In this document: positions 57,538-64,000 of the stretch, piece after piece
How the letters are laid out: each line of letters starts with the position of its first letter
Numbering within the stretch: the stretch's first letter is position 1
From: Halarchaeum rubridurum
GTDB lineage: Archaea > Halobacteriota > Halobacteria > Halobacteriales > Halobacteriaceae
Length of the DNA stretch: 64,000 nucleotides
NCBI RefSeq assembly: GCF_014647115.1
Contig: NZ_BMOO01000003.1
Span: forward strand, 1-64,000
Reading direction: 5' to 3'
Position numbers and translations under genes: made by a program
The notes under the pieces: model-generated
The model's database searches: none
What the model saw: the letters and a program-made list of their open reading frames with translations, nothing else
What the model was told of the DNA's origin: nothing

Positions 57538-58143
57538 TTAGGGCTGGTACTCCCAGACCAGCGTCTCGCCGTCTGCCGACGATGTCGTCGTCTCGTCGGT
57601 CGTTGGCGTGTGGACGGTCGTGATCGGCTGTCCGTCAGTACTGGTGCGGTCGAAGAAGTGGACGCGGAGGTCCTGTCGCCAGCGGCGGATATCCGGGCCG
57701 CCGAGGTCGTCCTCTCGGCGGCCCTCGTCGATCCGGAGGTAGGAGACATCCGAGACCGTGCCGCCGTCGCCGTCAGGGAGTGCGCGCCCCTCGTTGTGCG
57801 AATCGAACGGCCGGAGTGCCTGCTGGCAGTCGAACCCGAGTTGGGTGGCGTCCCACGGAACGTTACCCCCAGCGATGTGGATGTCCACCTGAACATCCAT
57901 CTCCCAGTCCAGTTCGAAGACGCGGCCGACGCGGTTCCCCGCATCGTCGGTGACGTAGGCGACACGGTCGGTATCGTGCACCGTCCCCCGAGGCATGCTC
58001 GTCACCTGGAGCGTGACCCAGGGTTGGCGGAGGCGGTTGTTCGCGCCTTCGTAGCTCGGCTCCTCGGTGATCACGTCGCCCGTGTCCATCTCGGAGGCTT
58101 CGAGCGCGCGTTTGATCGCGGCAAGGACGGCGTCGGGCGTCAT
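57538..58143 (-). CDS. Tail completion/terminator protein
   Basis: 201 aa alpha/beta protein located between the HK97gp10-like gene and sheath, where the tail terminator lies in myoviruses. WVTLQVTSMPRGTVHDTDR and a beta-rich core support this, but homology is not certain. Confidence 0.68.
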   Translation of the reverse strand: MTPDAVLAAIKRALEASEMDTGDVITEEPSYEGANNRLRQPWVTLQVTSMPRGTVHDTDRVAYVTDDAGNRVGRVFELDWEMDVQVDIHIAGGNVPWDATQLGFDCQQALRPFDSHNEGRALPDGDGGTVSDVSYLRIDEGRREDDLGGPDIRRWRQDLRVHFFDRTSTDGQPITTVHTPTTDETTTSSADGETLVWEYQP

Positions 58144-58604
58144 CGGAACACCGCCCGGAGGAGGCGCGCGATCTCGTCCTGGATGTTCTCGACGAGCGCG
58201 TCCTCGTGTTCGTGGAGCGCCGGCCCGAGATAGGGTTGTGCTGGCGTCCCCGGGTGTTCCACGCGGGCGGCGAAGACTTCCTGGCCGTTGACGGTGAAGT
58301 GGAGTGCGTCCGCGTCATCGGGCGTGATAACGTGCGGGCTCGTCCCCTTCTCGACGTCCTCCGCGTACGGGACATTCGTGCCGACACGATAGTCGGCCTG
58401 CCCCGCACGTAAGTGGGCGAGGCTTGAGCGAAGCGTTCCACTGTCGACGGATACGTTTTCTTTGGCGGTTGCTTCGATTTGGAGCGTGGTGTCTCGAACC
58501 CCAGTGTCAACCGCGCTATCGAATCGATCAGCGACAGCCTCGAACTCCTGCGCGAGTTCAGAGAACTCCTCGGCCAGATCCTCGAAGCCGTTGAACTGGG
58601 TCAT
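58140..58604 (-). CDS. HK97gp10-like neck/tail-joining protein
   Basis: 154 aa. A helical N-terminus (FEAVADRFDSAVDTGVRDT), then VDSGTLRSSLAH and YAEDVEKGTSPHVITP, the signature of HK97 gp10-type proteins. ATGA coupled with the tail completion gene. Confidence 0.82.
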   Translation of the reverse strand: MTQFNGFEDLAEEFSELAQEFEAVADRFDSAVDTGVRDTTLQIEATAKENVSVDSGTLRSSLAHLRAGQADYRVGTNVPYAEDVEKGTSPHVITPDDADALHFTVNGQEVFAARVEHPGTPAQPYLGPALHEHEDALVENIQDEIARLLRAVFR

Positions 58605-58607
58605 GAG

Positions 58608-59009
58608 CTAGAAGTCGGGGACGTTGAGTGTCGCCGTGTTCGTGCCTTCGTCCGCGCTGGCGTTGATGATGCCTTGGACCGCGTCCTCCCAGATGGTCTT
58701 CATCTCGCTGGCGACTTCGGCGACATCCTCGTTCGAGCCGGAGTAGAAGTCGCCGGATCGGGCGGAGTTGGGATGTTCGACGCCGGAGAGGAGGATGTAG
58801 CTTGCGTAGGCGGTCGCTGCGGTGCGGTGGATGGACTCGACGTCGTCGAGTGGGAGGCCGCTGTTTACGCGCGCTTCGAGCAGTCCCTCCGCGGCGTCGG
58901 CCGCCTTGAGTTTCTCCTGCGGGGTGTCACTCCACGCGTCTGGGCCGGTCAGCGGGATTGCGTCCAGGCCCGAGATGTACTTCAGGTCCGACTCGCTCTC
59001 GTAGGGCAT
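58608..59009 (-). CDS. Head-tail connector protein
   Basis: 133 aa, mostly helical (EKLKAADAAEGLLEARVNSG, IHRTAATAYASYILL), in the usual position of the head-tail adaptor next to capsid genes. Family not named with confidence. Confidence 0.65.
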   Translation of the reverse strand: MPYESESDLKYISGLDAIPLTGPDAWSDTPQEKLKAADAAEGLLEARVNSGLPLDDVESIHRTAATAYASYILLSGVEHPNSARSGDFYSGSNEDVAEVASEMKTIWEDAVQGIINASADEGTNTATLNVPDF

Positions 59010-59012
59010 CGG

Positions 59013-59354
59013 TCATCCCTCGCGTTCAGCGTCGATTGCGTCGAGCGCGGTTTCTCGCGATTCGCCGGCCTCCTCAGCCGCGTGAAGTGCGTCGAGTTCA
59101 GCAGGCGAGTAGTCGTTGTCGTCGAGGTTGCTGCGGAGCGTCGCGACCGTCACCCCGGTCGGGTCGAACGGCGGTTCGATCCCGCCCGCGCCATCCACAT
59201 CGCTCCCCCCGCCTGTGGTGTCGACGGGTGTGAGGAGATCGCCGAACGCATCAAGTTCGGCGTCGGTCGGATCCTCGACGAGATCCCCTTCGGTGAGGGT
59301 TGTTTGGCCGCTGTCACGGACGAGGCGTGTCCCCGTGAATCGATAGGTCGCCAT
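59013..59354 (-). CDS. Head completion or connector-region small protein
   Basis: 113 aa. A beta-rich start (YRFTGTRLVRDSGQTTL), a Gly/Asp linker and a C-terminal SAP-like or HeH-like helical segment (GVTVATLRSNLDDNDYSPAELDALHA). Often found after the capsid gene in tailed phages. ATG chosen over GTG 3 nt upstream. Confidence 0.62.
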   Translation of the reverse strand: MATYRFTGTRLVRDSGQTTLTEGDLVEDPTDAELDAFGDLLTPVDTTGGGSDVDGAGGIEPPFDPTGVTVATLRSNLDDNDYSPAELDALHAAEEAGESRETALDAIDAEREG

Positions 59355-59360
59355 CACTCA

Positions 59361-60401
59361 TCACCCCTGAAGGCCGGTAAGGTGCGCGACGCCCATCTGG
59401 CCGGCTTCCGTGGAGGCGAGCTGGAGGTTCATCCCGCCGAAGATCTTCATGTGGAGCGTCCACCCGGACGGGCTCTCCCATTCGATCGGCTGGATTTCCT
59501 CGGCGACACCGAGCTCGACGACGTCGCGAGTCGGCTGGAAGAGGATCGCCTCCCCGGCGGGGACGTGCTTGGTCGGGCGGATGCGTGCGATCTCGTCGCC
59601 GAGCTCGCCGAGAATCCGCTCGCGCATGTTCGTGTCCCCAGGGCTCCCACCGCCGAAGTCGGCGATGATTCGGCGGAGGCGCTGGTACTCGCCACGGTTG
59701 ACGTACGTCCAGTAGCCGCCGTCGTCGAACTCGTCGTTCTCGAGGGCTTCGACCGCCGAGAGGAAGTCGGCGCGGATGTCCTCGGCGTCGGCCGTGTCGT
59801 CGTACCAGTTCGACCCAGTGACCGTGTTCCGGTCGGGGTGATTGGCGAAGCCGTACATCTCGTAGCCGTCGATCGGGCGCTTCCAGCCGTTGATGAAGTA
59901 CTTCTCGAACGTCGAGGAGACGCTCCGAGTAGCCTGACTGGGGACCTTCGTGTCAAGGGCATTCCCCGGCCCCTGGCGGCTGGACATGAGGATGCGGCGG
60001 TCGATCCGCCAGTCCTTCCAGACGCAGGGGAGCGGGACGCCGTCAAGGCCGTACCCGGGGTCCTCCTCGTTGGAGTCGCCCTCGGGGTTCATCCCGATCT
60101 CGGCGTCCTCGCTGATGTCCCCCATCGTCTGCCAGCGCGAGACCCACGTCGCGAGATCCTCACTGGTCGTCAGACCGGCGCCGCGGAGATCGTTGACGAG
60201 GTTGAGCTGCTGGTTGCGGTTTTCGACGACGACGTCGGAGAGGTCCTTCCACTCCTCGTACTCGAGCGCGCCGTCGGCGATGAGTTCTGCGCGTTCGTCG
60301 TCGCTGGCGGCCATGAGGTATTGGAACCCACGATCACCACCGGCGTCTGCGAATAGCTGTTTCGCGCTCTGCACCTTCGTGTTCGGGGGTTGGGTAGACA
60401 T
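59361..60401 (-). CDS. Major capsid protein
   Basis: 346 aa, HK97-fold type of the DUF2184/encapsulin-like group. MKIFGGMNLQLASTEAGQ near the C-terminus and WKDWRIDRRILMSSRQGPG in the E-loop/spine region are consistent. Placement between decoration and neck genes supports the call. Confidence 0.85.
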   Translation of the reverse strand: MSTQPPNTKVQSAKQLFADAGGDRGFQYLMAASDDERAELIADGALEYEEWKDLSDVVVENRNQQLNLVNDLRGAGLTTSEDLATWVSRWQTMGDISEDAEIGMNPEGDSNEEDPGYGLDGVPLPCVWKDWRIDRRILMSSRQGPGNALDTKVPSQATRSVSSTFEKYFINGWKRPIDGYEMYGFANHPDRNTVTGSNWYDDTADAEDIRADFLSAVEALENDEFDDGGYWTYVNRGEYQRLRRIIADFGGGSPGDTNMRERILGELGDEIARIRPTKHVPAGEAILFQPTRDVVELGVAEEIQPIEWESPSGWTLHMKIFGGMNLQLASTEAGQMGVAHLTGLQG

Positions 60402-60404
60402 TGA

Positions 60405-60905
60405 TTAGAGCACCTCGTAGACGAGCCGGGCCTGACTGGCCGACCCAGAATTGTCGACGTCTTCGCGAGCGACGCCGATGACGGCGCCGGGCGAGTCGTT
60501 GCTCGAGTCGTACTTGCGGACCGCGCCGTTGCCGTAGGAGACGAGGAAATCACCGGCGGTGATGTCCGCGTTCGCTGCGACGTCGGGCGCTGCACCGGCG
60601 GCGTTGGAGCCGCCGAAGAGGAGGCCGAGCACGCGAATGAATCGCTTGAGACCGGCGACGAAGACGTAGTCGCCACCAGCGTAGGCATCCTCGACGGATT
60701 CGATGTCGGTGGTCGGGTCGCCAGAGTAGGGGGCTTTCGTCGCGACGAGCGGTTCCGCGACACCACCCGCGGTGGAGTGCTTCTGGAACTGTTCGAGGTT
60801 CCCGCTGACGTACTCGACGAGGTGCCCGGGCGTGATCGACTCGGCGGCCTCTCCCTCCTTTTCGGTGGCGGTGGGGCCGCCCATGACGATCTTGTTACTC
60901 GACAT
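60405..60905 (-). CDS. Capsid decoration/stabilisation protein
   Basis: 166 aa beta-rich protein. VMGGPTATEKEGEAAESITPGHLVEYV and AVIGVAREDVDNSGS resemble DUF2190-like capsid decoration proteins. Located between protease-scaffold and capsid genes, its normal place. Confidence 0.75.
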   Translation of the reverse strand: MSSNKIVMGGPTATEKEGEAAESITPGHLVEYVSGNLEQFQKHSTAGGVAEPLVATKAPYSGDPTTDIESVEDAYAGGDYVFVAGLKRFIRVLGLLFGGSNAAGAAPDVAANADITAGDFLVSYGNGAVRKYDSSNDSPGAVIGVAREDVDNSGSASQARLVYEVL

Positions 60906-62140
60906 TAGTCATCACCTCTGTCGCCGTGGCCGTTGAGTTGGGCGACGAGATCCTCGTACTCGCCGGCATCCTCGGCGCCAGCGGTCGCCTGCTGTCGGCC
61001 GGTCGCGCCCGGGAGGCGCGCCGTCGCCGACGCCGTTGCCTGTTCATGGAGGGAGTTGAGGACGCTCTCGGTTGAGGCCATGAGGTCCTCGCGGTCCTCC
61101 TCGCTGAAGTCGTCCGAGTGTGCGATGATCTCGTCGACGCGATCCGCCTTCTCGGTCTGGGCCTTCGCTGCTGCGACCTGGTTGTCGGCGATGTCGGCGA
61201 CGTAGTCCTCGAGGGAGTCGTGGTCACCGAGATCGACTTCGACGGTGTTCTGTGTGCTGTTCTCAGGGTCACCACTGCCGTCGGTGGTGGTAACGGAGTC
61301 GTAGAGGCGGTCGAGGTCGTCCTCGTCCATCGCCTCAAGCGACTCTTCGCTGAAGTCGTGGTCGTTGATGAGCGTCTGGTATTTGTCGTCCATCTGAGTC
61401 AAGGGGTCCGGGCCGGATTCCGCCGGTTCGTCGTCGGTCTGGGCAGAGGCCGCGCCGCCGCGGGCGGTGTCGACGCCGAGGAACTCGGCGAAGGAGTCGA
61501 CAAGTCCGCGGGCTGCGGGGCGATCCGCATCGGGTGGTGTGGGAGCATCACCGCCGTTGTCGTCGTCCGCTGCTGCGGTTAGCTCGGCCGCGATGTCGTT
61601 GTCGTGAACCCATGCGGCGAGTTCCTCGGAGGGCCCCCAGTTGACGGTGTTCGAGGGGGAGTCGCCCTTGGAGACGACCGAGAGATCAAGGAAGTCGATG
61701 TCCTCGGCGACGAGGAGACCGCTCTCTTCGTCGACGTGATCCGCGCGGAACGAGGGATGGATGGAGACCTCGTAGCTCCCGGCGTGGATCCCGCGGGCGA
61801 GATCGGGGTCGTGGACGTTTGCCTCGTAGCCGACGCCTTTCCCGTCGAGATAGCGCGCTTTTGTGACCTTCCCGTACGTGTCGTCAGTACTGGGTGGGTA
61901 CTCGGGGCGGCCGAAGTCATCGGCGGGATGGTCGGCGGTAAGCGGTTCGTCAGTTTGAGTTTCTGCCGCGGCGCGGAGCGCCTCCTCGGTGAAGAGGACG
62001 GGTGTGCCGTCGTCCATGTGGAGGACGTCTCCGGGTGCGACGGCGATTCCGGAGAAACGCCACGGCGGGTCAGTCTCGGTCGGGTCGTTCGTGTCCGCTT
62101 GGAGATAGCGGACGGGGACTCGGAGTTCTGTAGTGGTCAT
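60905..62140 (-). CDS. Prohead protease-scaffold fusion (DUF2213-like)
   Basis: 411 aa. The N-terminal about 160 residues form the protease-like domain (HPADDFGRPEYPP, SIHPSF, FLDLSVVSKG) with candidate His and Ser residues. The remaining acidic helical part is a scaffold-like coiled coil (QVAAAKAQTEKADRVDEI). It would assemble and process the prohead. Confidence 0.82.
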   Translation of the reverse strand: MTTTELRVPVRYLQADTNDPTETDPPWRFSGIAVAPGDVLHMDDGTPVLFTEEALRAAAETQTDEPLTADHPADDFGRPEYPPSTDDTYGKVTKARYLDGKGVGYEANVHDPDLARGIHAGSYEVSIHPSFRADHVDEESGLLVAEDIDFLDLSVVSKGDSPSNTVNWGPSEELAAWVHDNDIAAELTAAADDDNGGDAPTPPDADRPAARGLVDSFAEFLGVDTARGGAASAQTDDEPAESGPDPLTQMDDKYQTLINDHDFSEESLEAMDEDDLDRLYDSVTTTDGSGDPENSTQNTVEVDLGDHDSLEDYVADIADNQVAAAKAQTEKADRVDEIIAHSDDFSEEDREDLMASTESVLNSLHEQATASATARLPGATGRQQATAGAEDAGEYEDLVAQLNGHGDRGDD

Positions 62141-62222
62141 CAGTAAGAGAGGGTCCGGGACCTCGAGCTCGGAGCATCACTCGACACTCGTCGACGCCGT
62201 CATCGGGCCAGGGGTCGGAGGT

Positions 62223-63056
62223 CTATACGACAGGCGCGATACAGCACACGCAGTTTGGATGCGTGCGTCCCGGGATCAGCCCGTCCGCCTCAGAAACCGG
62301 ATATGGGCCGTTGGTGGCGAGCGCCTCGCAAACCGGGCACGGGTCGGAGGTGAGGATGCGGACCTCGTCGACACCAGCGCCGTCGTATCGACGGGCGCTC
62401 GCGGTATTATACGCGTTGGAGATCTCCGTTCGAGAGAGCGTTCGCGCTCGTGTGATGCCGATATCGTCGATGTCCTGAGTGAGACGGGCGGCGGCTTTCC
62501 GTGGATTCCACCCTTCTGTAAGCGCGGTCGCAAGATCATCGCGAACCGTCTCTTGGATGGCGTCGGTGATGCCGGCGAGATTGTCGTACGCTCGCGTGTA
62601 GATTTCTTGAACGGTGCGCTGGTGGACAGGCATGCGGAAGGTGGCACCGACACTCGCCTCGCCGGCGTGGATGCCAGCCTCCTCGAGTCGGCGCTCGGCG
62701 CCGCGAAGCCCGCGCAGGTAGGCCGTCCGGAGATACGGGCCCGTATAGTGTCCGCCCTGTGCGATACGGCTGGGTGTGATCTGCTCTAGGACGTCCTCGT
62801 CGAGAGCCTCTTGGAGCCACTCGGTGAACGCGTCGACAGCGTCGGCCCGCGTGTCGAACGTGAAGTGGTCGCGGGGCTGAGCGGCTGCGAGTTCGAGTGC
62901 GTCGTTCTCGTAGCCGACCGTCGTCCGAAGCAGTCCCTTCAGGCGGCGGAAGCGTTTGGTCATCGCTGGCGCGAACTCGCGCTTGTGGAGCGTCGTCGTC
63001 CGCGTCAGATCTTGGGCCTCGGCGGTGAGTGTATGCCGTTGGTGGGTGTGGGCCAT
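62223..63056 (-). CDS. SPP1 gp7/MuF-type head morphogenesis protein
   Basis: 277 aa minor head protein. The C-terminal MuF domain contains RTLSRTEISNAYN, SDPCPVCEALATNGPYP and the ending GRTHPNCVCCIAP, the metal-binding signature of the family. Overlaps the portal gene end by 1 nt and probably binds portal. Confidence 0.9.
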   Translation of the reverse strand: MAHTHQRHTLTAEAQDLTRTTTLHKREFAPAMTKRFRRLKGLLRTTVGYENDALELAAAQPRDHFTFDTRADAVDAFTEWLQEALDEDVLEQITPSRIAQGGHYTGPYLRTAYLRGLRGAERRLEEAGIHAGEASVGATFRMPVHQRTVQEIYTRAYDNLAGITDAIQETVRDDLATALTEGWNPRKAAARLTQDIDDIGITRARTLSRTEISNAYNTASARRYDGAGVDEVRILTSDPCPVCEALATNGPYPVSEADGLIPGRTHPNCVCCIAPVV

Positions 63057-64000
63057 CAGTCATCGGCCTCCGCCTCCGGGAACGCACTCCCGTAGTAGTC
63101 TTGGACGTTCTCGTCGGCCTCGTCGATGGGTGGGACGTCCGCGGTTGACTCAGCTCCAAGGTCCGGGAACTCGCCGGTTTCGATGAACTCAACGACATCT
63201 GCAGTCGTCATGCCGGCGAGGAGTGCCTGCACCTGCTGGAGAACCTCCGCACGAGTGGCTTGGACATCGGCTTCATCCGACTCGGACTGCTCGGCAAGCG
63301 GCGGCCACGCAACGTCATAGCCGCCACCGTTGGGCTGGGAGACTGCACCGTACTCTGTGAGTCGATCGATGAGGTCGCGGACGATGATCGGCGTGGTGGT
63401 CTGTTCGCGACGCTCGGCGATCGACCCGTACCATTCCTTCCGGTCTTCAGTTGTGGCGCGCTCCCCTGTCTCGTTGCCTTTCAGCATTGATTGGGGCATG
63501 CCGGTGTAGGCGCTGATCGCTTCGATCTCGGGATTGATGATCGGCGTTGGGTCGATATCGTTCCCACCGATCTGCTCGACGTCGGCGCCCTCCAACTGCA
63601 TCGTCTTCGAGAAGCCGTGCATGAACTCTTGGAGCTCTTGCTCCATTCGGTCGCCGCCGTCTTCGAGCTGGTAGCCGGAGTCGACGTTGACCGCGAGCCC
63701 GTAGTCGGCGCCGCGATAGGCCATTTCGGCGGCGGCACCGAGCGTCTTCTCGATGTCGAAGAGTGCGTTATAGACGGGCTCCATCCGGGGGGTGCCGCGG
63801 ATGTCGTCGTCGAGGAGGTTCTCGGCGATATGGATGACGCGCGAGTGATGCACCCATGCGGTCGTCGAGGTCTCCGGTGTGGCGTCGTCTTCGTCGCCAA
63901 GGTCAAGCCGGTAGTATTCGGGATACCCCCAGCGGTCGCTCTGGGGGTCGTCGTCGAGGCGGAGGTCCTCAACGGAGAGCTGGCTGAACGGGCGAAGCCA
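63056..64000 (-). CDS. Portal protein (DUF1073-like), truncated by window end
   Basis: Open from the window edge to the stop, at least 314 residues. QLEGADVEQIGGNDIDPTPI, the GMPQSMLKGNETGERATTEDRKEWY region and the helical stem fit DUF1073-like portals. The gene begins beyond 64,000 and terminase should follow further right. The portal forms the DNA-packaging vertex. Confidence 0.85.
   Translation of the reverse strand, partial: WLRPFSQLSVEDLRLDDDPQSDRWGYPEYYRLDLGDEDDATPETSTTAWVHHSRVIHIAENLLDDDIRGTPRMEPVYNALFDIEKTLGAAAEMAYRGADYGLAVNVDSGYQLEDGGDRMEQELQEFMHGFSKTMQLEGADVEQIGGNDIDPTPIINPEIEAISAYTGMPQSMLKGNETGERATTEDRKEWYGSIAERREQTTTPIIVRDLIDRLTEYGAVSQPNGGGYDVAWPPLAEQSESDEADVQATRAEVLQQVQALLAGMTTADVVEFIETGEFPDLGAESTADVPPIDEADENVQDYYGSAFPEAEADD

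Larger units (their letters stand above)
30577..64000. mobile_element. Integrated myovirus-type provirus (right end beyond window)
   Basis: Integrase beside a partial tRNA, a repressor, early small genes and a full head-tail late operon with sheath, tube, tape measure and baseplate genes define a contractile-tailed haloarchaeal provirus. Base composition is visibly less GC-rich than the left arm, especially in the early region. Portal reads off the window end and terminase is not seen, so the element exceeds 33.4 kb. No frameshift or stop breaks the structural genes seen here, apart from the expected chaperone shift, so it may be functional. Confidence 0.92.

Noticed and set aside
56565-57965. 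Arg-rich minus-strand frame overlapping the sheath gene
   Set aside because: Composition is typical of an out-of-frame GC-rich shadow; the sheath frame is convincing.
1-64000. CRISPR array or rRNA genes
   Set aside because: I saw no regularly spaced 25-40 nt repeats with unique spacers and no rRNA-like conserved sequence; only one complete tRNA was found.

Overview
The window is haloarchaeal DNA (class Halobacteria). The left arm is very GC-rich and its proteins are strongly acidic. Genes are close-packed, promoters have TATA-like boxes about 27 nt before start codons, and typical archaeal genes are present (aIF2-beta, Nop5/fibrillarin, TFB-like cyclin fold, DacZ, gamma-glutamylcysteine synthesis). 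I cannot fix the genus from sequence alone.

Layout. Positions 1-30,500 are chromosomal core: a TrmB regulator and MscS channel; a tetrahydrofolate-dependent O-demethylase-like protein; NAD(P)H-hydrate repair plus moaC; an SDR; HflX, acylphosphatase and OGG glycosylase; aIF2-beta with small zinc-ribbon and DUF neighbours; a glutaredoxin-thioredoxin reductase fusion; the nop5-flpA pair; glutamate-cysteine ligase; coaD; tRNA-Leu(UAG); dacZ coupled to an MscS-like gene; a Rad3/XPD-type helicase; an MFS transporter; and a convergent proline-catabolism pair (aldehyde dehydrogenase and proline dehydrogenase).

At about 30,577 a 3'-terminal tRNA fragment, probably tRNA-Cys, marks the left attachment site of a contractile-tailed (myovirus-type) provirus that runs off the right end of the window. 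Its left third is the lysogeny/early region. A tyrosine integrase sits beside the att site. A leftward operon of at least 12 tightly coupled small genes (35,421 to 31,855) carries many zinc-finger miniproteins and a second tyrosine recombinase. A structured control region faces a PhiH1-type winged-helix repressor. Then come small membrane and hypothetical genes, an Orc1/Cdc6 initiator with an origin-box-like site, a second leftward set of coupled small genes (41,086 to 38,560), and a membrane-tethered Mrr-type nuclease.

The right two thirds is the late operon, transcribed leftward from beyond 64,000: portal, SPP1gp7/MuF-type head protein, protease-scaffold, decoration, major capsid, neck genes, tail sheath, tail tube, frameshifted tail chaperones, tape measure, hub, spike, gp25-like, baseplate J, tail protein I and fibres. 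This order is interrupted at 49,900-53,370 by an HNH endonuclease, a PH-like gene, and an oppositely oriented island of very small genes (51,387-52,687). Terminase is not seen and should lie beyond 64,000.

Most notable: (i) a junction motif with an embedded ribosome-binding site recurs between the small genes and resembles a gene-cassette array; (ii) three paralogous EHWD zinc-binding miniproteins; (iii) a conserved 27-residue microprotein encoded twice in distant operons on opposite strands; (iv) a candidate +1 programmed frameshift in the tail chaperone; (v) a shared promoter element upstream of orc1/cdc6 and another leftward gene; and (vi) several perfect palindromic operators at provirus promoters.
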